NCBI RefSeq assembly: GCF_029892425.1
Contig: NZ_JARXWB010000026.1
Span: forward strand, 1-64,000
DNA length: 64,000 bases
Source: Bradyrhizobium sp. BR13661
GTDB taxonomy: Bacteria; Pseudomonadota; Alphaproteobacteria; Rhizobiales; Xanthobacteraceae
Direction: 5' to 3'
The translations under genes were made by a program, and so were the position numbers. Below are positions 1-8,262 of this stretch, one piece after another. The notes below the pieces were generated by a model. That model did no database searches. It worked only from the letters and a program-made list of their open reading frames with translations, and was not told the DNA's origin. How positions within the stretch are numbered: the stretch's first letter is position 1; every line of letters begins with the position of its first letter.

Positions 1-430
1 CCGAAACATCCGGCCTTCCCTGCGCAGTGGGTTGACGGCTTATGTCGTGATCTCCCCGGGGAGCGATGCACTATTGCCCCCGTCGCCTTGCAGATCACTG
101 ATGTGCACGCCCGGTTGGACATCGCACATCACCACAAAGCTTGGCGCACAGGCTCCGGGCGCCAGGACCACACGATTTTGCCGTACGCTGATCACACCGG
201 TCGTTTGCGCGACGTCCTGCTCACGGTTGCCCGCCCTGCAAAACCTGATCGCGCCGACGTGACCTGCGTCCACCGCCGCCCGGCCCGCGTTCGTGACGAT
301 CGCGATACGCCCCTCTTCCATGGGCCGGGTTGCCGCGACACATACGCCGTTTCCGAATTTCGGTAAAGCGGAATATTTTTGCCGGCCGGTATCGATCAAT
401 TGGTGGCGTGTTTTGCCCGTCAGGCAACGC
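1..430. repeat. Long dispersed intergenic repeat, copy 1 (left end cut by window)
   Basis: From about position 11 this stretch aligns by eye with 24507-24985. Shared blocks include CGGCCTTCCCTGCGC, the block around GGGGAGCGATGCACTATTGC, CACAGGCTCCGGGCG, GTGACGATCGCGA and the block ending GGAATATTTTTGC. Reading frames are not conserved between the two copies, so the open frames here (for example minus strand 40-543) are probably not genes. Copy 2 begins with an arm of a perfect 19-bp inverted repeat; that part of copy 1 would lie outside the window. Positions 431-560 hold nothing else I recognise. Confidence 0.8.
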
Positions 431-560
431 AAGATCTCGTGGCCGCGTTGGTTAACGGCCGGTGTCGCGCCCACCGCCAATCCGACCGGTTCCCCGGCCT
501 GATCCTTAGAATTTGAAGCGTATTGATTGGAGCGTTCGCTCAAAGAATTTGAGGTGCGCG

Positions 561-869
561 ATGCCCGATCACCATTCCTTCTCCGCGCTCGACCGTCATG
601 CGGTTCTCAGCGGATCCGATAACGGCTTTCCCTGGTACGCCGGCGCGATGCTCGCGGTTGAAGCGAGCGAAGTGGTTCGCCTCCGCTGCGAGAAGCTCAG
701 CCATGGCGACGAAGCCGCCGGGCAGGAGGCCGTGCTGATGGTCAGCGAGAAGTTCGCTGCCGCTTTCGAAGCATTTGCGATCCTGCTTTCTGGCGCAACG
801 CCGGCAGAGGTCGTTCGGCGCTATCGCGAGCACGTGGCCGCGAACGCCAAGCGCCTGTCCGCGAGCTAG
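561..869 (+). CDS. Hypothetical protein, 102 aa
   Basis: I do not recognise this protein. It starts best at the ATG at 561 (MPDHHSFSALDRH); an upstream in-frame ATG at 513 would add 16 residues reaching into repeat-flanking DNA. The sequence is soluble, with no signal peptide or membrane segment. It looks largely helical in the C-terminal two thirds, where Ala, Glu, Val and Arg dominate (for example EVVRRYREHVAANAKRL). Codon use resembles the neighbouring genes. It stands alone between the long repeat and the convergent xthA gene. Function unknown. Confidence 0.6.
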   Translation: MPDHHSFSALDRHAVLSGSDNGFPWYAGAMLAVEASEVVRLRCEKLSHGDEAAGQEAVLMVSEKFAAAFEAFAILLSGATPAEVVRRYREHVAANAKRLSAS

Positions 870-890
870 ATTCCGCGCGCGACCCCATGC

Positions 891-1661
891 TTATTTCAGC
901 ACCACCCACGCCGGCGCATGATCGCTCGCGCCGTCTTCGCCGCGTACCTTCTTGTCGACGCCGGCCTTTGCCAGGCGTGAGATGAGGGCAGGGCTCAGCA
1001 GCAGATGATCGAGCCTGAGGCCCGCATCGCGCGGCCAGCGGTTTCGCTTGTAATCCCAGAATGTGTAGATGCGCTTGTCTCCGTGCAGCTCGCGGATCGC
1101 ATCGCACCAGCCTTGTTCGACGAGCGCGGCGAAGGCCGCGCGGCTCTTCGGCTGGATCAGTGCATCCTTGTCCCATGAGCGCGTCGGATAGATGTCGATC
1201 TTATCGGGCGCGACATTGTAGTCGCCGGCGAGCACGACGGGCAGATCCTGCTTGATGAAGGTCCTGGCGTGGCGCTTCAGCCGCGCGAACCAGTCGAGCT
1301 TGTAGTCGAATTTCGGCCCCGGCTGCGGATTGCCGTTGGGCAGATAGATGCTGGTGACGATGATGCCGCGCACGGCTGCCTCGATGTAGCGGGCTTCGTG
1401 ATCTTCAGGTTTTCCGGGGAGGCGGTCGCGGGTGAGAATGGGCTCGGCGTTGCGGGCGAGGATGGCGACGCCGTTCCAGGTCTTTTGTCCACGCCAGACC
1501 GCGCCGTAGCCGGCTTTTTCGATCGCGGCGGCCGGAAATTCGCCATCACTTGCCTTCAACTCCTGAAGCGCAACGACATCAGGCTTCGCCGCCCGCATCC
1601 ATGCGAGCAGATTGGGCAGCCGGCGGTTGATGTTGTTGATGTTGAATGTCGCAATCTTCAT
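891..1661 (-). CDS. xthA: Exodeoxyribonuclease III (AP endonuclease)
   Basis: Mg-dependent 3'-5' exonuclease and apurinic/apyrimidinic endonuclease of base-excision repair, from the exonuclease/endonuclease/phosphatase fold family. At 256 aa it matches the usual length of bacterial XthA. The N-terminus MKIATFNINNINRRL is the family's first beta strand with the metal-binding Asn. ALQELKA carries the metal-binding Glu. GDYNVAPDKIDIY carries the catalytic Asp/Asn pair. LRLDHLLLS and SDHAPAW carry the C-terminal catalytic Asp-His. It is a monocistronic minus-strand gene facing the small secreted-protein gene at 1702. Identification is firm. Confidence 0.95.
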   Translation of the reverse strand: MKIATFNINNINRRLPNLLAWMRAAKPDVVALQELKASDGEFPAAAIEKAGYGAVWRGQKTWNGVAILARNAEPILTRDRLPGKPEDHEARYIEAAVRGIIVTSIYLPNGNPQPGPKFDYKLDWFARLKRHARTFIKQDLPVVLAGDYNVAPDKIDIYPTRSWDKDALIQPKSRAAFAALVEQGWCDAIRELHGDKRIYTFWDYKRNRWPRDAGLRLDHLLLSPALISRLAKAGVDKKVRGEDGASDHAPAWVVLK

Positions 1662-1701
1662 GTAGAGCTACCGGCTCCTGCCTTTCGTCACCGGAGATCC
1701 A

Positions 1702-1920
1702 ATGTCCAAGTTGAGCTTAGCCGCTATCGCGTTCGTCGTCGCACTCTCCGGGGCCACTTCTGCACAATCGGCCGATGCGCGCGGCGCCTGCAAGGCGGAC
1801 TACGACAAATTCTGCGCCGGTATTGCGCCAGGCGGCGGCATCGTGGCCTGCCTGAACGGCAAGCGCGATCAGCTCAGCACGACCTGCAAGGCGGCGCTGG
1901 ACAGCAGGAAGAAGAAGTAA
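1702..1920 (+). CDS. Small exported cysteine-rich protein, 72 aa
   Basis: Begins with a typical Sec signal peptide (MSKLSLAAIAFVVALSGATS, likely cut after AQSA near residue 23). The mature part is about 48 residues with four cysteines (GACKADYDKFC ... VACLNGKRDQLSTTCKAAL), spaced like the Cys-rich repeat found in many small alphaproteobacterial periplasmic proteins. It ends in a Lys-rich tail. The even cysteine count suggests disulfides in the periplasm. No enzymatic motif is visible and its role is unknown. The start lies 40 bp from the start of the divergent xthA, so their promoters probably overlap. Confidence 0.8.
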   Translation: MSKLSLAAIAFVVALSGATSAQSADARGACKADYDKFCAGIAPGGGIVACLNGKRDQLSTTCKAALDSRKKK

Positions 1921-1921
1921 G

Positions 1922-2037
1922 TCTCGTGTCCCGGACGCGCGTAGCGCGAGCCGGGACCCAGAAGGCGACACAGTGCGCTGCACTGGACGATGCTTCGCAT
2001 CGCCAGGGGCGCATTGCGCTGCGTCCGGGGCACGAGA
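1922..2037. repeat. Palindromic intergenic repeat element
   Basis: TCTCGTGTCCCGGACGC at 1922-1938 is the inverted complement of GCGTCCGGGGCACGAGA at 2021-2037 with one mismatch. It has internal hairpins, such as GACGATGCTTCGCATCG. It lies just after the stop of the small Cys-rich gene and just after the end of alr on the other strand. I associate this element type with Bradyrhizobium intergenic regions; it may also act as a transcript end for both convergent genes. Confidence 0.7.
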
Positions 2038-2044
2038 GCATTGA

Positions 2045-3328
2045 CTAGGACGGTAGCGGCGGCGGAGCAGCCTGCTGCTCGAGCGGCGGCGGTGAGAGCG
2101 GCTGTTCGGCCGCCTTCGCGGGCTCCGGCTTCGTCAGCGGCTCGACCGCGTTGCCGCCCTTGTAGACGCGGGCGTAACGGCGGCCGAGGCTGGTCAGCAC
2201 CTCATAGCCGATCGTGCCGAAATGATGGGCGAGCTCGTCGACGGTGATGCCCTCGCCGAGCAGTGTCACCATATGGCCGCGACGCGCCGCGTTCGGCGGC
2301 AGATCGGTGATGTCGATCGCGATCAGGTCCATCGAGACGCGGCCTGCGACCGGGCAGCGCTTGCCGGCCACGATCACTTCGGCGCCGCGGGTGCCGTCAT
2401 TGGAGCTGGCGGCGCGGAAATAGCCGTCGGCATAGCCGACCGCGATGATCGCAAGCTTGGTCGGCCGTCGCGCGGACCAGGTACCGCCATAACCGACGGT
2501 CTCGCCGCGCTCGATCGAACGGGTCTGCACGATGCGCGCCTTGAGGTCCACGACCGGTTGCATCGGATTGTCGGCCTCCGGCGTCGGATTGACGCCGTAG
2601 AGCGCCGCGCCCGGCCGCACCAGGTCGAACTGGAACGGCGCGCCGAGGAAGATGCCTGAGGAATTGGCGAGCGCCGCGGGCACCCCGGAGAATTCGCTGG
2701 CGATGGCGCGGAAGGCTGCGAGCTGTTTTGCGTTGACTGGGCTGTTGAGCTGCTCGGCCGAGACCAGATGGCTCATCACCAGCGTGATGCCGTGATCGCC
2801 GGCATTGATGCGGGGGATGATGGCCTGCGCTTCCGATAGCGTCAGCCCGAGCCGGTTCATGCCGGTGTCGATGTGGATGGCGGCGCCGCCGGACCAGCCG
2901 GTGCGGCGGCAGAACACGTCCCATTCGGCGAGCTCGTTGAGATCGCCGATCACGGGGCGGCAATTGATCCTGGCGTAGTGCTCGCCGGTGTTCTGGAAAT
3001 AGCCGCCGAGCACGTAGATCGCGGCGTCTGGCACCGCTGCGCGCGCGGTGCGGGCCTCCTCGATGGTGGCGACGAAGAAGGTCTTGCAGCCGGCTTTGTT
3101 CAGCGCTTGCGCGACCTGGGCCGTGCCGCAGCCATACGCGTCGGCCTTGATCACCGCCGAGCATTCGGCCGGCACCGCCGTCTTCTCGAGCTTGCGCCAG
3201 TTGGCGATGATAGCGTCGAGATCGACGGTGAGCACGCCGCCATAGGCAGCGAGCGCGGCAGCCTGATTGGCCTCCGCGGAGAGAAGGCCGGATTGCGGGA
3301 TCATGTTCGTGTCGGACGCCATTGTCAT
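2045..3328 (-). CDS. alr: Alanine racemase
   Basis: PLP-dependent interconversion of L- and D-alanine, supplying D-Ala for peptidoglycan. The PLP lysine is in AVIKADAYGCG (about residue 65) and the opposing catalytic tyrosine is in GYGGTW (about residue 293). DTGMNRLGL and the C-terminal beta domain (AGRVSMDLIAIDIT) are also present. At 427 aa it exceeds the usual 360-390 because of a Pro/Glu/Ala-rich tail of some 35 residues. The start at 3328 is the first Met; MASDTN two codons later is possible. It follows dnaB by 57 bp on the same strand and is probably cotranscribed with it. Confidence 0.95.
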   Translation of the reverse strand: MTMASDTNMIPQSGLLSAEANQAAALAAYGGVLTVDLDAIIANWRKLEKTAVPAECSAVIKADAYGCGTAQVAQALNKAGCKTFFVATIEEARTARAAVPDAAIYVLGGYFQNTGEHYARINCRPVIGDLNELAEWDVFCRRTGWSGGAAIHIDTGMNRLGLTLSEAQAIIPRINAGDHGITLVMSHLVSAEQLNSPVNAKQLAAFRAIASEFSGVPAALANSSGIFLGAPFQFDLVRPGAALYGVNPTPEADNPMQPVVDLKARIVQTRSIERGETVGYGGTWSARRPTKLAIIAVGYADGYFRAASSNDGTRGAEVIVAGKRCPVAGRVSMDLIAIDITDLPPNAARRGHMVTLLGEGITVDELAHHFGTIGYEVLTSLGRRYARVYKGGNAVEPLTKPEPAKAAEQPLSPPPLEQQAAPPPLPS

Positions 3329-3385
3329 GGCGTCGTTTTACGCAAGAGGCAGGGCTGGTTCAACCCGGGGAACTTTACAAAGGAC

Positions 3386-4894
3386 CTAGTAGTCGCCGCC
3401 ACGATCCGGCAATTGCCCGTCATGCGAGAGGTCACCGAAGCGGGTCACCGAGGCATCGAACTGCAATTCGACAGTGCCGGTCGGACCATGGCGCTGCTTG
3501 CCGATGATGACTTCGGCCCGGCCGACCGTGCGTTCCATGTCGGCCTGCCATTTGGCATGCTCCTCGGTGCCGGGGCGCGGCTCCTTCATGGCGAGGTAAT
3601 ATTCCTCGCGGAACACGAACAGCACGACGTCGGCGTCCTGCTCGATCGAACCGGATTCACGCAGGTCCGAGAGCTGCGGCCGCTTGTCGTCGCGGGATTC
3701 GACCTGACGCGACAACTGCGACAGCGCGATGATGGGGACGTTGAGCTCCTTGGCCAGCGCTTTCAGGCTGGTGGTGATCTCGGTGATTTCCTGCACCCGG
3801 CTGTCGCTGGCGCGCTTGCCCGAGCCTGACAGCAATTGGATGTAGTCGATGACCAGGAGATCGAGGCCCTTCTGCCGCTTCAGCCGGCGCGCGCGCGCCA
3901 TCAGCTGTGCGATCGACAGACCACCGGTCGCGTCGACATAGAACGGCAGCGATTGCAGCTCGATCGACACCTGGCGGATCTTCTCGAAATCCGCTTCCGA
4001 GATGCCGCCGCGGCGGATGTGGGAGGAGGGGATGCCGGTGCGCTCGGCGACGATACGCGTGGCAAGCTGGTCGGCCGACATTTCGCAGGAGAAGAAGCCG
4101 ATGACGCCGCCATTGGCGGCCTTCATGGTGCCGTCGGCCTGGAGCTCGCCGACATAGGCTTGCGCGACGTTGTAGGCGATGTTGGTCGCCAGCGACGTCT
4201 TGCCCATGCCGGGACGCCCCGCCACGATGATGAGGTCGGAATGCTGCAGGCCGCCCATCTTGGTGTCGAGGTCGCGCAGGCCCGTCGAGATGCCGGACAG
4301 CTTTCCGTCGCGCTGGAAGGCCTTGGCCGCGAGATCGACCGCCACCGCCAACGCCTGCGAGAACTTCTGGAAGCCGCCGTCATAGCGGCCGGACTCAGCG
4401 AGCTCGTAGAGCCGGCGCTCGGCGTCCTCGATCTGCGCCCGCGGTGCGAAATCGACCGGGGCGTCATAGGCGACATTGACCATGTCCTCGCCGATGCCGA
4501 TCAGATCGCGCCGCAGCGCAAGATCGTAGATGGTGCGGCCGTAGTCCTGGGCGTTGATGATGGTGGTCGCTTCGGCCGCGAGCCGCGCCAGATATTGGCC
4601 GATGGTCATGCCGCCGACGTCGGTGTCGGCGGGCAGGAACGTCTTCAGCGTCACGGGCGTGGCAATCTTGCCCATCCGGATCAGGCTGCCGGCGGTCTCG
4701 AAGATGGTCTGGTGCAACGGCTCGAAATAATGCTTCGGCTCCAGGAAGTCGGAGACACGATAGAAGGCGTCGTTGTTGACCAGGATCGCGCCCAAAAGGC
4801 TCTGTTCCGCCTCGATATTGTGCGGTGCGCTGCGATACGCGGGAGTTCCGGGCTCGGGCGCGAGCTTGAGGACGTTCGAATCAGTCAGGGCCAT
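3386..4894 (-). CDS. dnaB: Replicative DNA helicase DnaB
   Basis: Hexameric 5'-3' helicase at the replication fork. An N-terminal DnaB domain (about residues 20-125, beginning APHNIEAEQSLLGAIL) precedes the RecA-like C-terminal domain. The latter has Walker A GRPGMGKTSLA (about residue 227), LLVIDYIQLL as the Walker B region, and ALSQLSRQVESRDDKRP as the family's conserved motif. Length 502 aa is normal and no intein is visible. It lies just upstream of alr on the minus strand. In many alphaproteobacteria it follows rplI directly; here rplI lies about 4.5 kb away with unrelated genes between. Confidence 0.97.
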   Translation of the reverse strand: MALTDSNVLKLAPEPGTPAYRSAPHNIEAEQSLLGAILVNNDAFYRVSDFLEPKHYFEPLHQTIFETAGSLIRMGKIATPVTLKTFLPADTDVGGMTIGQYLARLAAEATTIINAQDYGRTIYDLALRRDLIGIGEDMVNVAYDAPVDFAPRAQIEDAERRLYELAESGRYDGGFQKFSQALAVAVDLAAKAFQRDGKLSGISTGLRDLDTKMGGLQHSDLIIVAGRPGMGKTSLATNIAYNVAQAYVGELQADGTMKAANGGVIGFFSCEMSADQLATRIVAERTGIPSSHIRRGGISEADFEKIRQVSIELQSLPFYVDATGGLSIAQLMARARRLKRQKGLDLLVIDYIQLLSGSGKRASDSRVQEITEITTSLKALAKELNVPIIALSQLSRQVESRDDKRPQLSDLRESGSIEQDADVVLFVFREEYYLAMKEPRPGTEEHAKWQADMERTVGRAEVIIGKQRHGPTGTVELQFDASVTRFGDLSHDGQLPDRGGDY

Positions 4895-5183
4895 GGTCCG
4901 ACGTACTTAGCAATTCTTCTTGGCAGATGCGGGGCCGGGATAAAGCGCCGCCGCAAGCCAAAGCGGAAGCTAAAACTTCGTCACTATCAACCGATCTTAA
5001 AAGCGGTGGATGATTAGCGGCCGCGGCATGCGCCGCGCTTGACGGATTTTTGCGGGACTCAGGTCAGGCACGGAAGTGGCCGCGATTGCGCCACGGAAAA
5101 ATCCTGAAACCGTGAACCTAATGAATCGAGCTGCAGACGTATTTAAAGGCGCGCGAATTGGCGCGCTGGCGCCCGGTGCGGGT

Positions 5184-5303
5184 TCAAACCAGCAGGAGGT
5201 AGACCAGCGCAACCAGGGCCGCGCCGACGCCGGTGGCGATCAGGGCGTAATCGGTGCGGAGGTCGTCCTGCACGTCGAATGAGGTTTGGGTCTTCTTGCT
5301 CAT
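5184..5303 (-). CDS. Small single-pass membrane protein, 39 aa
   Basis: The minus-strand frame from ATG 5303 to TGA 5184 reads MSKKTQTSFDVQDDLRTDYA followed by a hydrophobic segment of about 18 residues (LIATGVGAALVALVYLLLV) that ends the protein. The layout is a charged N-terminus plus one C-terminal transmembrane helix, and the start gives a sensible tail-anchored small protein. No strong ribosome-binding site is visible. Function unknown. The calling basis is composition and topology only, so it could be a chance frame. Confidence 0.5.
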   Translation of the reverse strand: MSKKTQTSFDVQDDLRTDYALIATGVGAALVALVYLLLV

Positions 5304-5445
5304 GGCGACGGTCTAAGGCAGCGCCGTCGAGAGGAATGTGAACCAGATCACATGTCCCCGGATTCTTTCGGGGGCAGGACAGGGAACAGGCGGGCGGGTC
5401 GGGGATTACCCTCATGCCCCCGACCAGAGGGAGACGAGGCGAGCC

Positions 5446-5652
5446 ATGTGGCCAGAACGGCAGCTCCAGGTCTGGCGAAGCGAAGCAGGCAGCCGGCTGT
5501 GGCTGTCCGGGCTGATCGCGGCCATGCAGGACGCCGAACGGCCCGAAATCCGGCGTCAGGCGGTCGCACCGGAGGTCATCGTGGACCTGACGGCGCAACT
5601 GGCGTTAGCAATGTCTTACCGCTCGTCCCCGTTATCGACCTCGCGCCACTAG
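5446..5652 (+). CDS. Hypothetical protein, 68 aa
   Basis: Starts at ATG 5446 (MWPERQLQVWRSEAGSRLW) after a purine-rich GAGGGAGACGAGG stretch that could be its ribosome-binding site. A longer frame from 5338 exists but its extra N-terminus looks random. The protein is soluble and rich in Ala, Arg and Leu, with a central helical-looking segment (IAAMQDAERPEIRRQ). It ends 4 bp before the convergent stop of cfa. I do not recognise it, and it may not be a real gene. Confidence 0.35.
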   Translation: MWPERQLQVWRSEAGSRLWLSGLIAAMQDAERPEIRRQAVAPEVIVDLTAQLALAMSYRSSPLSTSRH

Positions 5653-5655
5653 GAT

Positions 5656-6912
5656 CTATTCACCAGCCAGCTTCAGCCTCGGCCTGGCGCCGCCCTCGAG
5701 GGCGCGCAGCCGGGCTTCCTCGTGCGCGATATAGTCGCGGGTCATGGGGACAACGCCCTGGCGCTTGGTCAGCTGGATCTGGAAGTTCATCATGCCCTGC
5801 TTGCGGAACGTCATCTCGCAGGCGGCGAGGTAGAATTCCCACATCAGCGCGAAGCGCTCGTCATAGAGCTGCACGGCTTCTTCGCGCCTTGCCATGAAGC
5901 GTTCCCGCCAGGCCTTCAGCGTCTCGGCGTAGTGCAGGCGCAGGATTTCGACGTCGCAGACGAGCAGGCCGGCGTCCTCGATCGCCGGAAAGACTTCCGA
6001 GAGTGACGGAATGTATCCGCCTGGAAAGATGTATTTGGCGATCCAGGGATTGGTCGAATCCGGCCCCTGCGAGCGGCCGATCGAGTGCAGCAGCATGATG
6101 CCGTCGTCGCTGAGCAGCTCGGCGCAGCGCCGGAAATAGGTGCCGTACGACCTGGCTCCGACGTGCTCGAACATGCCGACCGACACGATACGGTCGAATG
6201 GCCCCTCGATGTCGCGATAGTCCTGGAGCAGGAAGCGCGCCGAGCCGGCCAGGCCTTTTTCGGCGGCGCGCGCATTTGCGACCTGCAACTGCTCCGTCGA
6301 CAGCGTCACGCCGGTGACGTCGGCGCCTGCGATCTCGGCGAGGTAGAGGCCGAGCCCGCCCCAGCCTGAGCCGATGTCGAGCACGCGCTGGCCGCGCCTC
6401 GCCAGCAGCTTTGCGGTGACGTGGCGCTTCTTGGCGAGCTGCGCGTCGTCGAGCGTGGCGTCCGGCGTCTCGAAATAGGCGCAGCTATATTGCTTGTCGG
6501 CGTCGAGGAACAGCGAATAGAGCCGCGCATCGAGATCGTAGTGATGCGCGACGTTACTGCGCGAGCGCGCCCGCGGATTGAACTGTCTCAGGTGCCGGAC
6601 GAAATAGCGCAGATGCCACCATGGCTTGGCCCAGTGCGGCAACAGCTCGGCTTGATCGAGCAGGACCGCGATGGCATCCGCGATGGTGCCGCGCTCGACG
6701 ACGAACTCACCGTTCATGTAGGCCTCGCCAAGCCCGAGCTCGGGATTGATGAGGACCCTTCGTTGAGCGTCGGCCGTGACGAAGCGCACTTCAACGGGCT
6801 CGCCGGAGCCGTCACCGAGGGTGAACTTCGTTCCTCCCGCGGTGGTCACGGTCATGGACCCACGGCGGATGAACTGAGACAGGAACTTACGCAACAAGCG
6901 GTCCATAGACAC
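5656..6912 (-). CDS. cfa: Cyclopropane-fatty-acyl-phospholipid synthase
   Basis: SAM-dependent methyltransferase that adds a methylene across cis double bonds of membrane phospholipid acyl chains. It has 418 aa, close to the usual length (about 380-430). An N-terminal lipid-binding domain precedes the Rossmann methyltransferase domain with SAM motif I VLDIGSGWGGLGLYLA (about residue 185). YSCAYF, SVGMFEHVG and SIGRSQGPDSTNPWI are further family motifs. It is alone on the minus strand; the next gene upstream (7179) diverges from it. Positions 6913-7178 hold the shared promoter region, with no clear box that I could assign. Confidence 0.95.
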   Translation of the reverse strand: MSMDRLLRKFLSQFIRRGSMTVTTAGGTKFTLGDGSGEPVEVRFVTADAQRRVLINPELGLGEAYMNGEFVVERGTIADAIAVLLDQAELLPHWAKPWWHLRYFVRHLRQFNPRARSRSNVAHHYDLDARLYSLFLDADKQYSCAYFETPDATLDDAQLAKKRHVTAKLLARRGQRVLDIGSGWGGLGLYLAEIAGADVTGVTLSTEQLQVANARAAEKGLAGSARFLLQDYRDIEGPFDRIVSVGMFEHVGARSYGTYFRRCAELLSDDGIMLLHSIGRSQGPDSTNPWIAKYIFPGGYIPSLSEVFPAIEDAGLLVCDVEILRLHYAETLKAWRERFMARREEAVQLYDERFALMWEFYLAACEMTFRKQGMMNFQIQLTKRQGVVPMTRDYIAHEEARLRALEGGARPRLKLAGE

Positions 6913-7178
6913 CAGCCTCTCGAGCGAGCCCGAAAAGATGCACCTACCCGGCCGTCACACCGACGTCTGGAAGGATACATTGGTTCCAATGCGTTCGCAT
7001 GTAAATCTAGGGGGGTTATTCCCGCCCCGCTAATGCGTTGTGTTCAAACCCGATATCCGAAAATCGCGTGTTCACATGCTTGATCAGTGCGCTTCCATTC
7101 GCAGCGCAATCGGCTAAAAGGTGACCGCCGCCGCGCCGATGCCGGCCGCATCTGTCGAATTTCAATGGAGATGATGGA

Positions 7179-8159
7179 ATGTCGAGCCGAGCGCTCAGCC
7201 TCGCCACGGTGCTGTTTCTGATCGGCTTCGGTGCCTCCGATGCCGTTCTGGCGCAGGCGACGAATCTCGAGGCCGGCAAGGCCCCATCCCAGATCTTCGC
7301 GCAGACCTGCAACGCCTGCCACAAGAGCCCGCGCGGGCTGCTGAAGACGGTCGCACCGGGCTCGCTGCCGGGCTTCCTGCGTCAGCACTACACCACCAGC
7401 TCCGACATGGCCGGCGTACTGGCCTCCTACCTCGTCTCCAACGGCGCCACCGACGCTCGCTACCAGTCCAAGGATGGTGGCAAGGACAAGAAGGACGGCG
7501 CCAAGGAGAAGGACGCCAACACGAATTCGGGGCCGTCGCCCGAGCATCAAGGGCGCCGCCAGCGGCAGGAAGCCGCCAAGCCGGAAGGTGAGGGTGGTGC
7601 CACCCCGGCGCCCGAGGGCCGTCAGAAGCGCGCGGCGCGACCGAGCGAAGAGGGCGCGAAGGAAGGCGCCAAGCCTGAGGCCGCCACCGAACAACCGCCC
7701 GAGGGCCGCAAAGGCAAGCGCATGAGCAAGCGGAGCAAGCCGGAGACGGATGACGCAGCCGCGCCGAAGGTCGATTCCAAGGCCGAGCCCAAGACTGAAT
7801 CAAAGAGCGAGAGCGCCAAGGTCGATTCCGAGTCCAAGCCCGACAGCGCCAAGCCGGCGGAGAAGCCTGCGGAAGCCAAGCCCGAGAGCGCCAAGGTCGA
7901 GCCGAGCACCAGCGAGACGCCGGCTTTGCGCCCCGATCCGGTGCCGCAGGTGACACCCGCCGCGCCGGCGGCCGCCAAGCCGGCCGAACCGGCTCCGCCC
8001 AAGCCCGTGGAAGCAGCTGTCTCCAAGCCGGCGGAGCCCGCGCCCAGCGCCGAGCCGGCAGCCAAGCCGGCAGAGCCTGCGCCGACAGCGCCAGCGGCGG
8101 CTCCGTCGCCGGCACCCGCGGAGTCCTCCGGTCCGCCGGCCCCGCCGATCTCGCGATAA
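7179..8159 (+). CDS. Exported c-type-cytochrome-like protein with long charged/Pro-Ala tail
   Basis: A signal peptide (MSSRALSLATVLFLIGFGAS, cut near AVLAQA at about residue 26) is followed by a compact domain with one heme-binding CxxCH (QTCNACHKSP, about residues 44-53). A possible Met ligand lies in SSDMAGVLASYLV (about residue 82). From about residue 98 to the end (residue 326) the chain is low complexity: Lys/Asp/Glu-rich, then repeated KPAEPA-type Pro/Ala/Lys units. Such a tail suggests a periplasmic protein with an extended, possibly cell-wall-spanning arm. Electron-transfer function is inferred only from the heme motif. The gene is monocistronic with a terminator hairpin 23 bp downstream. 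Confidence 0.75.
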   Translation: MSSRALSLATVLFLIGFGASDAVLAQATNLEAGKAPSQIFAQTCNACHKSPRGLLKTVAPGSLPGFLRQHYTTSSDMAGVLASYLVSNGATDARYQSKDGGKDKKDGAKEKDANTNSGPSPEHQGRRQRQEAAKPEGEGGATPAPEGRQKRAARPSEEGAKEGAKPEAATEQPPEGRKGKRMSKRSKPETDDAAAPKVDSKAEPKTESKSESAKVDSESKPDSAKPAEKPAEAKPESAKVEPSTSETPALRPDPVPQVTPAAPAAAKPAEPAPPKPVEAAVSKPAEPAPSAEPAAKPAEPAPTAPAAAPSPAPAESSGPPAPPISR

Positions 8160-8181
8160 GCAACTCGTCTCATTGATTTAC

Positions 8182-8206
8182 GAAGGCCGCGCTCACCGCG
8201 GCCTTC
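8182..8206 (+). terminator. Hairpin terminator after the cytochrome-like gene
   Basis: GAAGGCCGCG and CGCGGCCTTC form a perfect 10-bp stem with a 5-base loop, 23 bp after the stop at 8159. No proper T-run follows (GCCGTCTTG), so termination efficiency is uncertain. Confidence 0.55.
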
Positions 8207-8223
8207 GCCGTCTTGACCGCGAT

Positions 8224-8251
8224 TAGAGCATTGCTCTAGAGTACTGCTCTA
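8224..8251 (+). promoter_or_regulatory. Double operator in front of the TetR gene
   Basis: TAGAGCA-T-TGCTCTA (8224-8238) is a perfect inverted repeat. A second, weaker dyad TAGAGTA-C-TGCTCTA (8237-8251) overlaps its right end. The TGCTCTA half-site therefore recurs with a 13-bp period. The array ends on the ribosome-binding site AGGAG (8251-8255) of the TetR gene. This is the layout expected for autorepression of a TetR-family gene; that it is bound by this protein is inference. Confidence 0.65.
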
Positions 8252-8262
8252 GGAGAGTGCTG

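Noticed and set aside
40..543. 167-codon minus-strand frame within the first repeat copy
   Set aside because: The homologous copy at 24507-24985 does not keep this frame, so coding is unlikely.
3836..5017. 393-codon plus-strand frame opposite dnaB
   Set aside because: Shadow of dnaB; composition is typical of an antisense frame.
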